Source: Fictibacillus nanhaiensis
Lineage (GTDB): Bacteria; Bacillota; Bacilli; Bacillales; Fictibacillaceae
Assembly: GCA_016401345.1 (NCBI GenBank)
Contig: JAEACG010000001.1
Span: forward strand, 744,001-808,000
DNA length: 64,000 bases
Direction: 5' to 3'
In this document: one piece after another, positions 35,876 through 44,348 of the stretch
Numbering within the stretch: the first letter of the stretch is position 1
Layout: each line of letters starts with the position of its first letter
The notes under the pieces: model-generated
Told to the model about the DNA's origin: nothing
The model's input: the letters and a program-made list of their open reading frames with translations, nothing else
The model's database searches: none
Translations under genes and position numbers: made by a program

Positions 35876-35905
35876 AGTATAGTGTATGTCATACAGTAAT
35901 GTAAA
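35876..35905 (-). promoter_or_regulatory. padR promoter with embedded operator
   Basis: Minus-strand TTTACA (35900-35905), 18 nt, TATACT (35876-35881). The spacer contains the dyad TGTATGTCATACA (35883-35895), placed to block RNA polymerase when bound. Confidence 0.62.
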
Positions 35906-35945
35906 GTTACTAATATTATGGAATTTATCATATTTAAAAATAAAG

Positions 35946-35976
35946 AAAGGGGTCAGACCCCGGGTCTGACCCCTTT
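35946..35976. repeat. Copy 2 of the palindrome family (doubled), acting as proS terminator
   Basis: Two copies of the GGGGTCAGACCC core face each other around a single C, extended by AAA/TTT, giving arms of 15 bp with a 1-nt centre. It begins 4 bp after the proS stop on the minus strand. Confidence 0.85.
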
Positions 35977-35979
35977 CCT

Positions 35980-37419
35980 TTAATATGCTTTTGCCCAGTA
36001 GACAAGTTGTTTAGCTTCTTGGTCGCAGCAAACGCACTTTTCTGAGAGCTTTTCTTGTTCAAATGGTATACACCTTGATGTTGCACCTGTTTCATCTTTA
36101 ATGAAATTCTCACAAGCTTCATTTCCACACCACATCGCTTTAATGAACCCGCCTTTATCAGTTAGTTCATTTTTAAATGCATCAAATGTAGTGACTGTCG
36201 TTGTTTGATGTTCTCGATGAGCCTTTGCCTTTTTAAATAAGTTACTCTGAATATCAACTAATGTATTTTGTATGTGTAATTCTAAATCTTGCAGAGATAT
36301 TGTTTCTTTTTCTCCTGTATCCCGACGAACTAATATGACTTGGTTTTGCTCAATGTCACGCGGCCCAACCTCAAGACGAAGCGGTATTCCTTTCATCTCA
36401 TATTCATTAAATTTCCACCCTGGTTTTTTATCACTTGCATCAATTCCAGTTCGAATGGTCTGTGAAAGCTTATCTTTTAAATCGTATGCAAAATCGAGAA
36501 CACCTTCTTTGTGTTGAGCAATCGGAACGATCATGAGTTGAGTTGGTGCTATTTTTGGAGGAACGACTAGCCCGCGGTCATCACCATGAACCATGATCAT
36601 CGCTCCAATAATACGAGTTGTGAAGCCCCATGATGTCTGCTGAACCGTCTGCAGTTTACCTTCTCTGTTCGTAAATTCGATACCGAACGCTTTGGCAAAT
36701 CCATCTCCTAAATGATGAGAAGTTCCAGACTGTAACGCCTTCCCATCATGCATTAGGCTTTCAATCGTATAAGTGTATTTCGCTCCAGCAAATTTTTCTT
36801 TCTCCGTTTTCTGACCTTTCACGACCGGTATTGCAAGGAATTCCTCACAGAGATCAGCGTATACGTTAAGCATACGAACCGTTTCCTCGTGTGCCTCTTC
36901 ATCTTTTTCATGGCACGTATGTCCTTCCTGCCAGAGGAATTCAAGGGTACGAAGAAAAGGTCTTGTGGTTTTTTCCCATCTCACAACGTTCGACCACTGG
37001 TTATAAAGCTTTGGAAGATCACGATGAGAATGGATAATGTTTTTAAAATGCTCGGCAAAAAGAACTTCAGATGTGGGGCGAACACAAAGACGTTCTGTCA
37101 GCTTTTCTTCTCCACCATGTGTTACCCATGCTACTTCAGGTGCAAATCCTTCAATATGGTCTTTTTCTTTTTGAAGCAGACTTTCTGGTATGAAAAGCGG
37201 CATATACACATTCTCATGACCTGTCGCTTTGATCTGCTTATCAAGTTCCTTTTGAATGTTCTCCCATATTGCGTATCCGTAGGGTCTTAAAATCATAGAC
37301 CCTCGAACACTTGAATAATCGATAAGTTCAGCTTTTGTAACAACATCTGTATACCATTGAGCAAAATCATCTTGCATACTCGTTACATCTTTTACAAATT
37401 CTTTTGCCATAGGTTGCAC
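35980..37419 (-). CDS. proS: Prolyl-tRNA synthetase, archaeal/eukaryotic-like type (ProS type 3)
   Basis: Charges tRNA-Pro. The 479-aa length, the absence of the bacterial INS editing insertion, the class II motif 2 region ([21 protein letters not shown]), the HGDDRG motif and the C-terminal Cys-containing domain ([15 protein letters not shown], ending in aromatic Tyr) identify the archaeal-type enzyme, distinct from the ~565-aa bacterial ProRS of B. subtilis. ATG 37419 lies behind GGAGTGCAACCT. A T-box leader precedes it, so it should be induced when tRNA-Pro is uncharged. It may be a second ProRS; the rest of the genome is not visible. Confidence 0.95.
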   Translation of the reverse strand: MQPMAKEFVKDVTSMQDDFAQWYTDVVTKAELIDYSSVRGSMILRPYGYAIWENIQKELDKQIKATGHENVYMPLFIPESLLQKEKDHIEGFAPEVAWVTHGGEEKLTERLCVRPTSEVLFAEHFKNIIHSHRDLPKLYNQWSNVVRWEKTTRPFLRTLEFLWQEGHTCHEKDEEAHEETVRMLNVYADLCEEFLAIPVVKGQKTEKEKFAGAKYTYTIESLMHDGKALQSGTSHHLGDGFAKAFGIEFTNREGKLQTVQQTSWGFTTRIIGAMIMVHGDDRGLVVPPKIAPTQLMIVPIAQHKEGVLDFAYDLKDKLSQTIRTGIDASDKKPGWKFNEYEMKGIPLRLEVGPRDIEQNQVILVRRDTGEKETISLQDLELHIQNTLVDIQSNLFKKAKAHREHQTTTVTTFDAFKNELTDKGGFIKAMWCGNEACENFIKDETGATSRCIPFEQEKLSEKCVCCDQEAKQLVYWAKAY

Positions 37420-37440
37420 TCCTCACTATTATTAGAAAAT

Positions 37441-37686
37441 AAAAAAAGCTAAACTTTTTCATTAGGGACCAATTTCATGGCGGTACCACCCTAATTCAAA
37501 GCTTAGCTTTACACTCTTTCATGATAACGGTATTTAACCGCTGGATATCTTATTATGGGAATAAGATACAGAACTCAGAGGCAGGTTCAATCGTTTGTCA
37601 GTAGAAGCTTTGCAGCCAAACAGCTTCCTCTCTAGAAAGACAGAATCGATTTACTAATCCTCTTCTTCGTTTTCTACTTCATATGT
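37441..37686 (-). promoter_or_regulatory. T-box riboswitch leader of proS
   Basis: The minus-strand leader of about 245 nt contains the conserved T-box sequence GGGTGGTACCGC (plus-strand 37480-37492 region), which reads the tRNA acceptor end. It ends in a terminator (AAGCTAA/TTTAGCTT arms, then seven T). Upstream elements resemble Stem I (AGAGG...CCTCT pairing near 37575-37640). A CCT triplet at 37583-37585 in the Stem I region is a candidate proline specifier. The gene and the specifier agree, but the fold was not computed. Confidence 0.9.
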
Positions 37687-37693
37687 TTTTGAA

Positions 37694-37723
37694 ATTATAT
37701 GTGATATTGGTATGAACTGTCAA
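37694..37723 (-). promoter_or_regulatory. Promoter of the proS T-box transcript
   Basis: Perfect TTGACA (37718-37723) and TATAAT (37694-37699) on the minus strand with an 18-nt spacer. Confidence 0.85.
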
Positions 37724-37767
37724 TTTTTTTTAATTAATGAGGTTCAACATTTAATTTCATGAACACT

Positions 37768-37800
37768 AAACCCGTATCCCATTAACTGGGATACAGGTTT
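37768..37800. terminator. Hairpin between proS promoter and sugar cluster
   Basis: 14-bp arms (37768-37781 with 37787-37800, one mismatch, core GTATCCCA/TGGGATAC) and a 5-nt loop. A possible terminator for the minus-strand sugar cluster, but the T-run is poor. The stretch 37724-37895 holds no gene, only this hairpin and the repeat below. Confidence 0.45.
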
Positions 37801-37849
37801 TATCAGAGCTTGTGAGACTTGAATGTTAACCGCTAGAGAGTGTTCACTC

Positions 37850-37896
37850 CACAAATACAAATTTAGTAGATTTGTATTTGTGTGGGGTCAGACCCC
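37850..37896. repeat. Copy 3 of the palindrome family with AT-rich hairpin
   Basis: A 13-bp-arm hairpin (CACAAATACAAAT at 37850-37862 with ATTTGTATTTGTG at 37870-37882), then GGGGTCAGACCCC (37884-37896). The last C is the first base of the stop triplet of the next gene. The same composite occurs at 58021-58067. Confidence 0.88.
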
Positions 37897-38864
37897 TAGA
37901 CCCACCACATCTCGGCTGGCTGCTCGGCGATGAGGATTGACTGCAGGTTCTTCACCGCGCGGTTGAATCCTTCGTCGATCGACATGATCGGATCTTCATG
38001 CTCGATGCTTACTACATAATCATAACCATACGTACGAAGGGCACTCATCATGTCTGACCAGTCTTGAACAGAATGACCACAGCCTACTGAACGGAAGCTC
38101 CATGCGCGGTTTTGAACAGCTCCATATGGCTGCATGTCCGTTAATCCGTACATGTTGATGTTGTCTTGATCTAAGTATGTGTCTTTTGCATGGAAGTGGT
38201 GGATTGCTCCAGCTTTTCCAAGAATTTTGATTGCTGCCACAGGATCGATGCCTTGCCACCAAAGATGGGATGGATCAAGGTTCGCACCGATTGCGTCACA
38301 TGTTTCTTCACGCAGCTTCAGTAACGTATATGGAGTATGCACTAAGAAACCACCGTGAAGCTCTAAGCCAATCTTCACTCCATGTTCTTTTGCAAATTGA
38401 CCCCACGTGCGCCAATACGGAATCAACTTCTCTTCCCATTGCCACTTCAACACATCGCTGTATTCATTCGGCCAAGGTGAAACAGGCCAGTTTGGATACT
38501 TTGCATTCTCAGAGTCACCCGGTACACCAGAGAAACAGTTTACCACTGGTACATTCATCAATTCAGCCAGTTCAACAGTTTTTACAAAAGTATCATGAGA
38601 TTCTTTTGCAAAAGCCTCGTCTGGAGATAACGGATTACCATGACAACTGAATGCTGAAATCGTCAAACCTCGCTTTTCTACTTCATGAAGATATTGTGAA
38701 CGCTTCTCTTCACTCTGAAGTAGTTCATCAAGCGGACAGTGAGCGTTTCCTGGATAGTTTCCAGTTCCAATCTCTACAGCTTGCACTCCCGCTTCTTTCA
38801 CATAGTCAAGCATGTCTGTAAATGATTTTTGTGAGAACAAAACCGTAAACACACCTAATTTCAT
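37896..38864 (-). CDS. Sugar phosphate isomerase/epimerase family protein (TIM barrel)
   Basis: A 322-aa xylose-isomerase-like TIM barrel (AP_endonuc_2 family). Metal-binding and catalytic positions typical of the family are seen: Glu in LELHGG, Asp and His in NLDPSHLWW, His in HHFHAKDT and Glu in VSIEHED. It probably isomerises or epimerises a keto-sugar made by the neighbouring dehydrogenases. ATG 38864 begins 1 bp after the stop of the preceding gene, with AGGAG in its end. The C-terminus (EMWWV) is encoded right up to a repeat element. The exact substrate is unknown. Confidence 0.85.
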   Translation of the reverse strand: MKLGVFTVLFSQKSFTDMLDYVKEAGVQAVEIGTGNYPGNAHCPLDELLQSEEKRSQYLHEVEKRGLTISAFSCHGNPLSPDEAFAKESHDTFVKTVELAELMNVPVVNCFSGVPGDSENAKYPNWPVSPWPNEYSDVLKWQWEEKLIPYWRTWGQFAKEHGVKIGLELHGGFLVHTPYTLLKLREETCDAIGANLDPSHLWWQGIDPVAAIKILGKAGAIHHFHAKDTYLDQDNINMYGLTDMQPYGAVQNRAWSFRSVGCGHSVQDWSDMMSALRTYGYDYVVSIEHEDPIMSIDEGFNRAVKNLQSILIAEQPAEMWWV

Positions 38865-38865
38865 G

Positions 38866-39921
38866 CTACTTCACTCCTTTTTCATTTCCTAGTTGAATAC
38901 CTTTTCCCATAAGACTGCTAGCATAGATCGCTTCGATTACGCGTGAAGTATTCATCGCTTCTTCAGCTTTCACAAGTGGTTCTGCTTTACCTAAACAGCT
39001 GTCCACAAAATTCTCTGCTTGAGGAAGACCGGGATCATCTTCTCCAAGAATCCAATCTGCTTTAGTTGTCGTCATCATCCCGTTTACTGCTTTGTTTACC
39101 GTAAGTGGAAAGACATCTAGCCCGCCTTTGTCACCCGAAATACGAAGTAGTTCTGCATCGTCCGGAATATTTGCCGCCCACGATGTTTCAAACAGAATTG
39201 ATCCCCCATTTGCAAGACGAATATATGCCGTTACGTGGTCATCAACTTCAAACGTTTCTGCATCAAACGAACCCCATTGGTTCACTTGTTCTGCTTCACG
39301 ACTCACTGTGTTATACGTTTGTCCAGTTACTTCACTCACAATTGGATTATCTAGGAGCCAAAGCGTTAGATCCAGTAGATGACAGCCATAGTCGATCAAG
39401 CTACCGCCACCTTGAAGTTCTTTATTTGTAAATACGCCCCAACCCGGAACTTTTCTTCTTCTAAGTGCTTGTACACGAACAGCAAGAGGATTACCAACTT
39501 CTCCTGCCTCCATTATTCGTTTTGCAGCCTGTGACTCTTTCATGTATCGATAGTGATAGGCGATCGATAATACTTTTCCTGATCGTTTTTCTGCTTCTAC
39601 CATTTCTGCACATTCTTCAACGGTCATTGCCATCGGTTTCTCACATAAAACATGTTTGCCTGCATCTAATGCTGCAACTGTAATCTCTCTATGAAACTTG
39701 TTAGGTGTACAGATAACAACAGCATCTACATAAGGCCACATCTCTACATAACTCGTAAAATAGTTCGGTACGTGAAATTTTTCAGCAACACTTTTTGCAA
39801 CATCCACGTTCACATCACTAATCGCAGTAACTTCTGCTTTTTCTCCTAACTTTTGAAAAGCGGGGATATGACGGCCTTGTGCGATTCCGCCTGCCCCGAT
39901 GATCCCAACTCTTAGTTTCAT
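38866..39921 (-). CDS. Gfo/Idh/MocA-family oxidoreductase (second of pair)
   Basis: NAD(P)-dependent sugar dehydrogenase of 351 aa. A Rossmann N-terminus (VGIIGAGGIAQGRHIP), the catalytic EKP motif (LCEKPMAMT) and the C-terminal sheet domain (GGSLIDYGCHLLDL, His as the likely proton relay) are present. ATG 39921 overlaps the preceding stop (ATGA). The EKP lysine and the GxxxDxxxH helix are intact, so it should be active. The substrate is probably a glucoside or cyclitol, by context with ThuA and the isomerase. Confidence 0.9.
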   Translation of the reverse strand: MKLRVGIIGAGGIAQGRHIPAFQKLGEKAEVTAISDVNVDVAKSVAEKFHVPNYFTSYVEMWPYVDAVVICTPNKFHREITVAALDAGKHVLCEKPMAMTVEECAEMVEAEKRSGKVLSIAYHYRYMKESQAAKRIMEAGEVGNPLAVRVQALRRRKVPGWGVFTNKELQGGGSLIDYGCHLLDLTLWLLDNPIVSEVTGQTYNTVSREAEQVNQWGSFDAETFEVDDHVTAYIRLANGGSILFETSWAANIPDDAELLRISGDKGGLDVFPLTVNKAVNGMMTTTKADWILGEDDPGLPQAENFVDSCLGKAEPLVKAEEAMNTSRVIEAIYASSLMGKGIQLGNEKGVK

Positions 39922-40952
39922 GCGTGAACTCCTGTTTTAACTTTTTCGATCGTTTTCTTCTCGTTTGATTCTAAAGCAGCTAGTATGACTGCCAATGAAC
40001 GTTTTCCTTCTTCGCCCGTGATTAGTGGAGCTTTACCAGAGTCGACCGCTTCAATAAAATGATCTACCACATGCGAGTTAGACTGGTTATCATTCGTTTG
40101 GATCGCACCCATCTCGTAGCGTACAACATTTCCGTTCGTATATTGTGCGACTAAAGAATACTTCGGATCATCTTCTAATCGAAGGATTCCTTTTTCACCA
40201 TAAATAATTGTAGAGTTATCCTCTTTTGCCGTGTAAGACCAACTAGCCGCCAATGTTCCGATAATTCCACTCTCTGTTTTCAACACGCAAACAGCTGTAT
40301 CATCAACGGAAGCAAACTCTTTTGCACTCGTCTCAACAAAAGCACCAACTTCAGCGATCTCTTCTCCAAGAATGTATCGAATCAAGTCTGTTTTATGAAC
40401 ACCAAGGTCTCCCATTGCGCCGATAAATGCTTCATCCTTTTTAAAGAACCAGCTGTTTACACCATCTACGCTCCAGCCTTCAGGTCCTGGATGCCCGAAA
40501 GCCGTTCGGAAACTGTAAATTTTCCCGATATCACCAGAGGCAATTAGCTCACGCGCTTTTTGGTGTGCCGGAACAAAGCGCTGATTATGACCAATCATTA
40601 GCGTTTTTCCGCTCTTTTCTGCTGCTGCGATCATTTCCTCTGCTTCTTGAAGCGATGTTGCCATCGGTTTTTCACATAAAACGTGCTTTCCAGCATGTAA
40701 AGCTGCAATTGAAATCGGTGCGTGAAGAAAGTTAGGCGTACAAACACTTACTGCATCAACTTCTTCAAGTGCAAGAAGATCATTATAATCCGTAAAGATC
40801 TTTCCTCCGTATACCGACTGTGTTGATTCAGCACGCTCTTTTATGATGTCACAAACAGCAACGATCTCTACGTCTCCATTAGCCGCATATTCTGGAAGGT
40901 GACGATGTTGTGCGATACTACCGCAACCGATAATTCCAACTTTAATTGTCAT
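39918..40952 (-). CDS. Gfo/Idh/MocA-family oxidoreductase (first of pair)
   Basis: A 344-aa paralogue of the next gene with a Rossmann motif (VGIIGCGSIAQHRHLP), EKP (LCEKPMATS) and GDLGVHKTDLIRY. AAGGAGG lies 9 nt before ATG 40952. Two tandem dehydrogenases followed by an isomerase suggest oxidation to a keto-sugar and later rearrangement or reduction, as in inositol or 3-keto-glucoside pathways; this is inference. Confidence 0.9.
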   Translation of the reverse strand: MTIKVGIIGCGSIAQHRHLPEYAANGDVEIVAVCDIIKERAESTQSVYGGKIFTDYNDLLALEEVDAVSVCTPNFLHAPISIAALHAGKHVLCEKPMATSLQEAEEMIAAAEKSGKTLMIGHNQRFVPAHQKARELIASGDIGKIYSFRTAFGHPGPEGWSVDGVNSWFFKKDEAFIGAMGDLGVHKTDLIRYILGEEIAEVGAFVETSAKEFASVDDTAVCVLKTESGIIGTLAASWSYTAKEDNSTIIYGEKGILRLEDDPKYSLVAQYTNGNVVRYEMGAIQTNDNQSNSHVVDHFIEAVDSGKAPLITGEEGKRSLAVILAALESNEKKTIEKVKTGVHA

Positions 40953-41094
40953 ATTTAGTTCCTCCTTTTATTGTTAACCCTTATTAAAGATTGTTGTTTT
41001 ACAGACTTTTAAATTGGCTTCATTTACACGTAGATGGGTGCGTAAGGTGTATGCCTTATGCCTGAGACTCAGATTTAAAGAAACTTCCTTGCTC

Positions 41095-41225
41095 GTTTGA
41101 TTGTAGCGTAAGGTGCGAGACTCCTGTGGGACAAGCTGGCTGGTGAGACATTTATACGTGAAACGTACGAATGTGGCTCACCGCCTGCCCCGCGGAAAGC
41201 GAGCAGCCTGGAGTGGAGATCAAAC
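41095..41225. repeat. Bacillaceae-type dispersed intergenic repeat (~131 bp)
   Basis: A G/C-rich element in an AT-rich gap, bounded by the 7-bp inverted repeat GTTTGAT/ATCAAAC and internally paired (GGTGAG/CTCACC). Blocks such as AAGGTGCGAGACTCCTG and GCCCCGCGGAAAGCGAGC match, from memory, a repeat found in many Bacillus genomes. No protein is supported. It lies in the 315-bp gap between thuA and the dehydrogenase genes, splitting the presumed operon. The rest of the gap shows nothing clear. Confidence 0.65.
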
Positions 41226-41267
41226 ACTCTCAATAACTTCATAGTTTTTCAAAAAAGGCTTTTATTT

Positions 41268-41990
41268 TTACTTTGCACCGATCGCTTCAAGCGGCTTAGC
41301 ATTTCCGTACTTTGGCGCTTCACTGCCTGAAGGAGCTAAGAAAGATACAGCATTCGTGATTACTTTTTGTACATCTTCGTTATAATACGTTGGATACGTC
41401 TCATGTCCCGGACGGAAATAGAACACTTTTCCTTTACCACGGCTGTAAGCCGCTCCTGATCGGAATACTTCTCCTCCTTCAAACCAGCTAACAAATACTA
41501 GGTCATCTGGAGCAGGAATGTCAAAATGCTCCCCATACATCTCTTCTTTTTCAAGCTCGATGTATTCACCAAGTCCGTTTGCTATCGGATGGCTTGGATT
41601 AACAATCCAGATGCGTTCTTTTTCATCAGCTTCACGCCACTTAAGGTCACAGGATGTTCCCATCAGCTTTTTAAATATTTTTGAGAAGTGACCAGAGTGA
41701 AGAACGAGTAGACCCATTCCATCAAGAACGCGTTGATAAACTTTATTTACGATTTCATCTTCTACTTCATCATGAGCTAAGTGTCCCCACCAAACTAACA
41801 CATCCGTGTTGTCTAATACTTCTTCTGTTAGCCCATGTTGAGCTTCATCAAGTGTTGCTGTGTTAACATCATGCCCTGCTTTTTCTAGAAATTCTTGAAT
41901 AGCACCATGAATTCCTTTTGGATATATTTCTTTTACTACTGGATTTTTCTGTTCATGGCGGTTTTCATTCCAAACTGTAACTTTAATCAT
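41268..41990 (-). CDS. ThuA-domain protein (trehalose-utilisation family)
   Basis: A 240-aa protein of the ThuA-like fold (class I glutamine amidotransferase-like). Blocks [29 protein letters not shown] and [18 protein letters not shown] (here [18 protein letters not shown]) are typical. Family members act with Gfo/Idh/MocA enzymes on trehalose-like disaccharides or 3-keto-glycosides. ATG 41990 follows AGGAGG at 9 nt. A LacI-type operator lies 30 bp upstream, so expression is probably induced by the sugar. Confidence 0.88.
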   Translation of the reverse strand: MIKVTVWNENRHEQKNPVVKEIYPKGIHGAIQEFLEKAGHDVNTATLDEAQHGLTEEVLDNTDVLVWWGHLAHDEVEDEIVNKVYQRVLDGMGLLVLHSGHFSKIFKKLMGTSCDLKWREADEKERIWIVNPSHPIANGLGEYIELEKEEMYGEHFDIPAPDDLVFVSWFEGGEVFRSGAAYSRGKGKVFYFRPGHETYPTYYNEDVQKVITNAVSFLAPSGSEAPKYGNAKPLEAIGAK

Positions 41991-42010
41991 TTATAACTTC
42001 CTCCTATGTG

Positions 42011-42041
42011 TGTAAGCGTTTTACGTAAACGTTTACGTAAA
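42011..42041. promoter_or_regulatory. LacI-type operator (and possible cre) upstream of thuA
   Basis: A 22-bp perfect palindrome at 42020-42041 is centred on GTAAACGTTTAC (42025-42036). Beside it, TGTAAGCGTTTTAC (42011-42024) resembles a CcpA cre site with a mismatch. Confidence 0.75.
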
Positions 42042-42078
42042 TCCCAAATAAAAATGAAGCTTTGAGGTAACCCGTTTT

Positions 42079-43095
42079 TTACTTGTCACGAAATTCACTG
42101 ACTGATTGCCTTTCCACAATAGTAAAAGGCATATAACGGCTTTTTGCTTCTTGTTGTTCACCTTTAATCAAACTGACTAGCATTTCACCTGAGGTTTGTC
42201 CCATATCCTTTAACGGCTGAGATACAGTCGTTAGTGGCGGATAACACATCTCAGCAATCTTCAGATTATCATAACCGATGATTGATAGTTCCTCTGGCAC
42301 CCTTATTCCTAACTGATGTGCAGCAGACATTGCACCAATGGCCATCTCATCACTTGCTGCGAATAGTGCCGTCATGTCAGGAAGTTTTTTTAGCAGAAGT
42401 GGCAGCGATTCTTTTCCGTTTTGAAAACGATAGCCTTCATTTTTCGTTATGTGATTGTTAGTAAATGAAAGACCATTGCTCTCAAGAGCTTTTTGAAATC
42501 CTTGCATTCTTGGCACTCCAGCAATCGGATCCTCATCGCTTCCACCTATCATGCCAATCACTTTATGACCTTTTCGAATTAAATACTCTGTAGCTTGAAA
42601 AGCTCCATCAAAATCATTTACCCGAACAAACGGAAGATCGTATTTGGATGACGCCGTAGAAACAAGGACAACAGGTACTTTCATCTCTTCAAAGATTTTA
42701 TAGTACTCTTCTTTAACATCTTCTGAAGCAAAGATGATTCCATCTACTCGTTTTTCTTGCAGCAGCCTCAAATACTTCACGGTTCTCTTCCCACTTGAAG
42801 TCGTGTTGCAGACGATTACGCTAAATCCTCCGTCATGCGCCGCATTCTCTACACCTTCTAATACTTCTGACGAGAGCATTCCGGATACATCCGGAAAAAG
42901 AACCCCTATCGTCTGTGTCCGCTTGTTGATGAGCCCGCGTGCGATGGCGTTAGGCTGATAACCGAGTGCTTCGATAGATTGCTGAACTTTTTTCTTTGTT
43001 TCCTCCGAATAGCCAGGCAATCCGTTTACAATCCGAGATACTGTAGCGATTGAAACGTTTGCATGCTTGGCAACATCTTTTATTGTCGGATTCAA
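42079..43095 (-). CDS. LacI-family transcriptional regulator of the sugar cluster
   Basis: A 338-aa repressor. The N-terminal HTH is IKDVAKHANVSIATVSRIVNG with the hinge helix NAIARGLI, followed by a periplasmic-binding-like sugar domain (about 60-330). The start is TTG 43095 behind AGGGAG at 5-6 nt. The GTAAACGTTTAC operator core occurs both upstream of this gene and upstream of thuA, so it probably controls itself and the cluster. The inducer is unknown. Confidence 0.9.
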   Translation of the reverse strand: MNPTIKDVAKHANVSIATVSRIVNGLPGYSEETKKKVQQSIEALGYQPNAIARGLINKRTQTIGVLFPDVSGMLSSEVLEGVENAAHDGGFSVIVCNTTSSGKRTVKYLRLLQEKRVDGIIFASEDVKEEYYKIFEEMKVPVVLVSTASSKYDLPFVRVNDFDGAFQATEYLIRKGHKVIGMIGGSDEDPIAGVPRMQGFQKALESNGLSFTNNHITKNEGYRFQNGKESLPLLLKKLPDMTALFAASDEMAIGAMSAAHQLGIRVPEELSIIGYDNLKIAEMCYPPLTTVSQPLKDMGQTSGEMLVSLIKGEQQEAKSRYMPFTIVERQSVSEFRDK

Positions 43096-43115
43096 AACAT
43101 CTCCCTGCTTTCTTG

Positions 43116-43136
43116 TTACGTAAACGTTTACATTTA
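43116..43136. promoter_or_regulatory. LacI-type operator upstream of the lacI-type gene
   Basis: The GTAAACGTTTAC core (43120-43131) is identical to that at 42025-42036, 25 bp upstream of the regulator's start; probably autoregulation. Confidence 0.7.
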
Positions 43137-43249
43137 CACTTACAATCTATCAGCGCTCTTAGAAAAAGTCAATTATTTTATTATCAAAATAAGATTACGA
43201 ATTACTAAAAAGGGAAAAGACTACTATTATGAAATGGAGGTCAGATTTA

Positions 43250-44338
43250 ATGTGGTATCAGCACTCATTTTTCAAGTACGCCGCAGGCTCAGTTTTACTA
43301 TTAATGATCCTTTATTTACTAGGGAAAATTGATTACCTGCTTGACTTCCTTTATCTTGTTATATCTAGCGTTTTCTTTCCTTTGTTTATCGCTGGGTTGC
43401 TTTATTATCTGCTTAGACCGGTCATACGTTTTTTAATGGAGAAAAAAGTCCCTAAGTTTGTAGCCATCATGGTAGTGATGGTTGGTTTAATCGTAGCGAT
43501 ATCTAGTGTTGCCATGCTAGCCGTCCCCGTTGTAGCAGATCAGCTTTCTAGTATCACTGATGATTTCCCAAAAAAGATTGGAGAAGCTACTGAAAAAACA
43601 GGTACGATGATTACTGGAAGCAAAAAATCATTCGTCGATAGCACACATATAACAAAATTAGCTACACAACGGCTTGAAAAGTTTACAAGTACCGTTTCAA
43701 AAGATGTTATTGCTCTTTTAGCCACATTGACAAACATCGCTTTAGTATTGTTAGTGGTCCCTTTTATTCTTTTTTACTTGTTGCTTGACGATAAGAAATT
43801 TTTTAATTATTTTTTAAGGTTTACTCCTCATCACATGGAGCATGATGTCGCTGCGATTGTTAGAGACATAGACTCTACCCTATCCTCCTACATAAAAGGT
43901 CAAGTTCTCGTTGCTTGGTTTGTAGGTATTTTTATGTTTGCGGGGTATCTATTGATCGGATTAAAGTTTGCCTTAGTGCTTGCTCTTTTTGCAGTTCTAA
44001 CAAATGTGATTCCTTTTTTAGGACCATTTATCGGTGTATTTCCAGCTCTTTTAGTAGGTTTGATCCAAGACCCGTTTATGGCTGTAAAAGTCGCTATCGT
44101 AACGCTCGTTGTACAACAAGTAGAGGGAAATATTTTGTCTCCTCAAATCATGGGAAAACAGCTTCGTATCCATCCGCTCACCATCATCCTTGTCGTACTC
44201 ATGGCAGGTGCAGCATTTGGATTTATCGGTCTGCTTTTAGCCATCCCTACTTATGCGGTATTGAAGACGATCATCAGTAACGTGTACCGAATCTACTTGT
44301 TATACAACCCACCAGAGACTAGAAGTAATCTACTCTGA
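43250..44338 (+). CDS. AI-2E family transporter
   Basis: A 362-aa membrane protein with about eight transmembrane helices of the AI-2E (UPF0118/PerM) family. The family block is NVIPFLGPFIGVFPALLVGL followed by QQVEGNILSPQIMGKQLRIHPL. Members export autoinducer-2 or act as Na+/H+ antiporters; function is not decidable here. ATG 43250 is 9 nt after GGAGG; an in-frame ATG 21 bp upstream lies before the site. It is followed after 10 bp by the DUF1206 gene. Confidence 0.9.
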   Translation: MWYQHSFFKYAAGSVLLLMILYLLGKIDYLLDFLYLVISSVFFPLFIAGLLYYLLRPVIRFLMEKKVPKFVAIMVVMVGLIVAISSVAMLAVPVVADQLSSITDDFPKKIGEATEKTGTMITGSKKSFVDSTHITKLATQRLEKFTSTVSKDVIALLATLTNIALVLLVVPFILFYLLLDDKKFFNYFLRFTPHHMEHDVAAIVRDIDSTLSSYIKGQVLVAWFVGIFMFAGYLLIGLKFALVLALFAVLTNVIPFLGPFIGVFPALLVGLIQDPFMAVKVAIVTLVVQQVEGNILSPQIMGKQLRIHPLTIILVVLMAGAAFGFIGLLLAIPTYAVLKTIISNVYRIYLLYNPPETRSNLL

Positions 44339-44348
44339 AAGGAGAAAC

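Noticed and set aside
41095-41225. A small protein coded in the G/C-rich repeat
   Set aside because: No start with a ribosome site on either strand; the inverted ends and internal pairing fit a repeat better.
42011-42024. A certain CcpA cre site
   Set aside because: TGTAAGCGTTTTAC lacks the conserved C near its end and overlaps the LacI palindrome, so it is only mentioned as possible.
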